From Candidatus Fredericiella danica (GTDB lineage Bacteria; Chloroflexota; Anaerolineae; Caldilineales; Caldilineaceae): 64,000 bases of DNA. Shown here piece after piece: positions 61,362-64,000 of the stretch (positions are counted from its first letter, which is position 1; each line of letters begins with the position of its first letter). The position numbers and the translations under genes are program-made. The DNA lies in contig JADJPH010000029.1 of NCBI GenBank assembly GCA_016713335.1, positions 23,761-87,760 on the forward strand, written 5' to 3'. The notes under the pieces were generated by a model that saw only the letters and a list, made by a program, of their open reading frames with translations, did no database searches and was not told the DNA's origin.

Positions 61362-62134
61362 CGAAAGCACCCATCTTCTGGACGCGGAACTGCACAAGCG
61401 TTGCGCCCAGCACCAAGACAAACAACACCCACGAAATCGCGGCGGCGTACCCCATCTCGCCATAGCTGAACGCATGGCGGACGATCTGCTCGACCAGCAC
61501 CGATGTCGCGCCGGCAGGGCCACCCTCCGTCATCACCCACACCTGGTCAAAGACCTGGAAGGAATTGATCAGCGAGATGATGATTACGAAGAAAGTGGTG
61601 GGCGCCAGCAGCGGCAAAGTGACATGACGGAACCGCGCCCAGTAGTTCGCCCCATCCAACGCCGCCGCCTCGTAGTAGTCATTGGGGATGGCCTGCAGCC
61701 CAGCCAGGAAGAGCACCAGCACAAAGCCGAGATCCTTCCACACGCTGGTGATGATGATGGCCGGCATTGCCCAGTCCGGGTCAAACAGCCAGCCGGGACC
61801 GGTGATGCCAATCAGGCTGAGCGCATAGTTGATCAGACCAAAGCGCGGGTTGAAGAGCCAACTCCACAACAACGCCACCGCCACCCAGGACGAGACAACT
61901 GGAAAGCCAAAGACGGTACGCACAGCGCCGATCCCGCAAGCCGACGTTGAGGCCAGGGCCATCCCCAAGCGCACAGACCACGAACACCGGCGGCGTCAGC
62001 AGATCCCACTCATACAAAGTAAGCACCAGCGACGCCAAAATTGGGATGATCGTGAAAATAGACAGGCCTAGGAGACCAGGGAGCAAGAACAAGGCCACCC
62101 ACCCTGTCTTCCGCCAACCTTTTTCACCGACCAT
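61354..62134 (-). CDS. Sugar ABC transporter permease, MalF type, shortened and frameshifted
   Basis: The start at 62134 has GGAGG six bases upstream. The first span is GWVALFLLPGLLGLSIFTII. After YEWDLLTPPVFV the sequence jumps almost directly to LGMALAS and then TVFGFPVVSSWVAVALLWSW, in another frame. The EAA loop NDYYEAAALDGANYWARFRHV is intact near the C-terminus. Compared with typical MalF-type permeases (about 290-300 residues), some 40 to 60 residues between the first and third spans are missing, in addition to the frame change near 61960. This is either a collapsed assembly or a real deletion that would inactivate the transporter. Confidence 0.8.
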
Positions 62135-62294
62135 AGGGCGCCTCCGGGCGGAAGCAGGTTCGCAGGAAGGAAAGGGGAAGAGCCAACGCAGACTGCCAAC
62201 GCAGAGGCGCAGAGATCTCGCAGAGAACGAGAGCAAACCAGCTTCGCAGGACTTGCTGTGTCTTGCTGCTGTTTCTCAGTTCTCGTGGTCATTT

Positions 62295-63584
62295 TCATCT
62301 CTGTCTCCCTGTCTCCCTCTCCCAGTCTCTCCTGTCTCCCTCGTCTCCTCCCAGTCTCCTGTCTCCCTGTCTCCCTGTCGTCACCTCTGCCCCCGTCAGC
62401 GTCACCCTCTCCTTCTCCTCCCGATGCAGCACCGGCTGGAACAACTCCCCCAGCAACAGGCTCGCCGCCCCGCGCGCCCAGCCGTCATCGCCCCAGGGTT
62501 CCGTGACGATCGTCACGTCGTCGCGCAGCCCCCCGAAGCAGGTGTCATTCAGCGCTTGCTCAAAGGTGGGGAGGATCAAATGACCGGCGACCGCACCCTC
62601 GCCCCCAATGATGATGCGCGCCGGATTTAGCACGTTGACCAGATTTGCCACCGCAGTCCCCAGGATGCGGCCGGCATTCCGATAGATGGCGATGACCTGT
62701 GGATCACCCTGCACGGCCAACGGATAGACCTCGGCGGGACGTACTTCGCGGCCAAGCGCGGCCGATGCCTGCCGGGCGAGCGCCGGATCGGAAACGTAAG
62801 CCTCCAGGCAGCCATGCTTGCCGCAGTCACACAGAGGGCCGTCGGCCTGCACATTGATGTGACCGAATTCCCCGGCGCCGCCGCCAGCGCCGCGGTAGAG
62901 CCTACCGTTGAGGATCATGCCAAGCCCAATCCCACGTCCCAGGCTGATGACCAGAAAATCGGTGACACCGCGGCCTGCGCCAAACCATTGTTCGGCGACA
63001 GCCAGGGCATTGACGTCATTGTCAACCACGACCGGGATATTGAGCCGTTCCTCCAGCATCTGCGCCAACGGCAATTCATGCCAGCCAAAATAGGTGGCGA
63101 AGCGCACGACTTCCCGCCGCCGGTCCACCACACTCGCCATGCCCATGCCAACCCCAAGGATGGGCGCGCCATTGGCTGCGCCGGCAAGGGCGTCGACAGC
63201 ATGGACGATCGAAGCGATGATAGCCTCGGGTTGATGAGCAACTATTGGCGCTCGATGGTGGGCAACGACGCTTGCGCTCAGGTCCGTGAGGACGGTGATG
63301 GCCGTTGTTTCGGTGAGTTTCACGCCGACCACGTAGCCGGCGCGCGGGTTGAACGCGACCAGTACGGGCCGCCGGCCGCCGGTGGAAGCGCCGGTCGACT
63401 GCTCGTAGACCAATCCCATCTCGATCAACTGCGCGGTGATCCCGGAGACAGTAGGCAGGCTCAGGTTTGCTTGCACGGCAATTTCGGTACGCGACAGGGC
63501 GCCGTGTGAACGTACGATGTCCAGCACCAGAGCCTGGTTGATCTCACGAATGAGATATTTGCTACCCGCCCGCATCGTCAGCAT
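62295..63584 (-). CDS. ROK-family transcriptional regulator (NagC/XylR type)
   Basis: An intact 429-residue protein. The N-terminal winged helix is LSRTEIAVQANLSLPTVSGIT (helix-turn-helix about residues 31-51). The C-terminal ROK domain has the zinc site CDCGKHGCLE (about 247-256), sugar-site residues in VDNDVNALAVAEQWFG and GAGEFGHI. It would repress the ABC transporter and glycosidase genes downstream until its sugar ligand binds. The last 30 residues (RQGDRRLGGDEGDRRDWERETGRQ, in part) are encoded by the octamer repeat, past the normal C-terminus at about VTLTG. No clear Shine-Dalgarno is seen before ATG 63584 or the alternative at 63575. Confidence 0.88.
   Translation of the reverse strand: MLTMRAGSKYLIREINQALVLDIVRSHGALSRTEIAVQANLSLPTVSGITAQLIEMGLVYEQSTGASTGGRRPVLVAFNPRAGYVVGVKLTETTAITVLTDLSASVVAHHRAPIVAHQPEAIIASIVHAVDALAGAANGAPILGVGMGMASVVDRRREVVRFATYFGWHELPLAQMLEERLNIPVVVDNDVNALAVAEQWFGAGRGVTDFLVISLGRGIGLGMILNGRLYRGAGGGAGEFGHINVQADGPLCDCGKHGCLEAYVSDPALARQASAALGREVRPAEVYPLAVQGDPQVIAIYRNAGRILGTAVANLVNVLNPARIIIGGEGAVAGHLILPTFEQALNDTCFGGLRDDVTIVTEPWGDDGWARGAASLLLGELFQPVLHREEKERVTLTGAEVTTGRQGDRRLGGDEGDRRDWERETGRQR
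62301..62379 (-). repeat. Tandem octamer array, diverged CTGTCTCC units
   Basis: About nine copies, several diverged (CCAGTCTC, TCGTCTCC), encoding the arginine/glutamate/glycine-rich tail of the ROK regulator. Upstream words AACGCAGAGGCGCAGAG (about 62199) resemble those flanking the array at 56185. Confidence 0.85.
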
Positions 63585-63633
63585 AGTTTATGAGATAACT
63601 AAATTAAGTGAGTGAATAAAGTTCAGTATAGCA
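63584..63633 (-). promoter_or_regulatory. Extended -10 promoter and dyad operator of the ROK regulator
   Basis: On the minus strand TGCTATACT (63625-63633) is an extended -10 element; a matching -35 at 17 bp is not seen. The start would be near 63617. A dyad TAGTTTATGAGATAACTA (63584-63601) lies between it and the start codon, a plausible autoregulatory ROK operator. Confidence 0.5.
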
Positions 63634-63639
63634 CGTTTT

Positions 63640-63934
63640 GAGGCGTCAAGTGTTTTAGGCACCGCCGTGTCCCATACGCATCAAGCCAAGGACAAAATCT
63701 CCCGCAGAGACGCTGAGCCGCAGAAATGTCGCGCTGGAAGCTCAAAATTGCCGCAAAGACCACAAAGAACGGCACGATAGCGCGCATTTTCTTTGTGGTC
63801 TTTGCGCGCTTTGTGGTCGATGATGCTCTTCACTGCGTCCCTGCGTCCCTGCGGGAGACTTCCTTTTGTCTTCCCTTTGCGTCTTTGCGGCTTGGCGGGA
63901 GGGTTTGGTCCTTCGCTTGATGCCTATGGGACAG
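63640..63934. repeat. Intergenic repeat cluster with an 18-bp inverted repeat
   Basis: A gene-free stretch made of repeat words: GGCACCGCCGTGTCC (about 63659, also at 46261), CGCAGAGACGCTGAGCCGCAGAAA (63705-63728, in part), and a perfect 18-bp inverted repeat CGCAAAGACCACAAAGAA (63752-63769) with its complement at 63789-63806 around a 19-nt loop. Degenerate CTGCGTCCCTGCG and CTTTGCGTCTTTGCGG units follow. No coding frame is credible. Confidence 0.75.
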
Positions 63935-64000
63935 GGGATCACCACCCTGACGGGATGGTGCTCTGACGGGCGGTGGGACGGGATCACCACCCTGACGGGA
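63935..64000. repeat. 21-bp direct repeat at the window edge
   Basis: GGGATCACCACCCTGACGGGA occurs (given here in part overlapping) at 63935-63955 and 63980-64000, period 45, with a related GACGGG word between. It may be the beginning of a longer tandem array outside the window. Confidence 0.75.

Noticed and set aside
63634..63650. TTGACG near 63644-63649 (minus strand) as -35 of the ROK regulator
   Set aside because: The spacing to TATACT is only 13 bp; the extended -10 alone is the better explanation.

Overview
The window looks like a piece of a Chloroflexota chromosome, most likely Anaerolineae or Caldilineales-like. This is inferred from high GC, large secreted proteins ending in a [YF]LP-type tail, ROK/ABC sugar loci, CheB-CheR-PAS fusions and characteristic intergenic repeats; no rRNA or tRNA is present to confirm it. 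A striking property is the number of frameshifts. About forty single-base indels or in-frame stops break otherwise well conserved genes, often at homopolymers. Two paralogous modules can be compared directly (about 31.9 and 47.3 kb) and show lost bases in G and T runs, so most breaks are probably uncorrected long-read errors, although a few may be real decay. Broken genes are reported here as single loci spanning their fragments.

Layout. 0-3.4 kb: an asparagine-synthase-like protein without its glutaminase cysteine, a zinc-ribbon membrane protein, a tandem thioredoxin and small surface proteins. 3.6-7.3 kb: a membrane-sensor/GAF histidine kinase and its NarL-type regulator. 7.4-11.2 kb: a secreted RCC1 propeller fused to an LCAT-like hydrolase whose nucleophile serine is glycine. 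11.4-14.8 kb: sugar-related genes (aldo/keto reductase, isomerase fragment, ROK kinase) interrupted by two homopolymer-rich tracts that look like assembly junk. 15-17.1 kb: a secreted metzincin protease and a DUF2442 protein.

17.1-25.0 kb is the most interesting part. A consensus promoter drives a 63-nt structured RNA candidate closed by a terminator. A second consensus promoter then precedes five co-directional genes: an AAA-type ATPase with a C-terminal PD-(D/E)XK nuclease, a DUF2779 protein (Cas4-like nuclease plus DEDD exonuclease), an unrecognised protein, a CHAT caspase-like protease and a dGTPase. The first four overlap one another. Switch ATPase, nucleases, protease and nucleotide depletion together resemble an anti-phage or abortive-infection module; I do not know a described system with this exact composition.

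25-30 kb: a membrane-anchored Ig-like/LysM protein and, immediately upstream, a membrane-anchored coiled-coil protein with four helix-hairpin-helix repeats. 30-37 kb and 46-50 kb: two copies of a CheB-CheR-PAS plus histidine kinase module; the second copy has lost its CheB serine. 37-45 kb: one 8-kb extracellular amylopullulanase gene. 50-56 kb: a multi-PAS kinase, an acetyltransferase, an AEC-family transporter and a membrane protein. 56-63.6 kb: a minus-strand alpha-glucoside locus (ROK regulator, MalF, MalG, solute-binding lipoprotein, GH31 glycosidase). With the amylopullulanase it suggests extracellular breakdown of alpha-glucans followed by uptake and intracellular hydrolysis. Dispersed repeats (GGGAGACA octamers, ATTACGA heptamers, and CAAAG-type inverted repeats) sit at the 3' ends of several genes and extend their reading frames.
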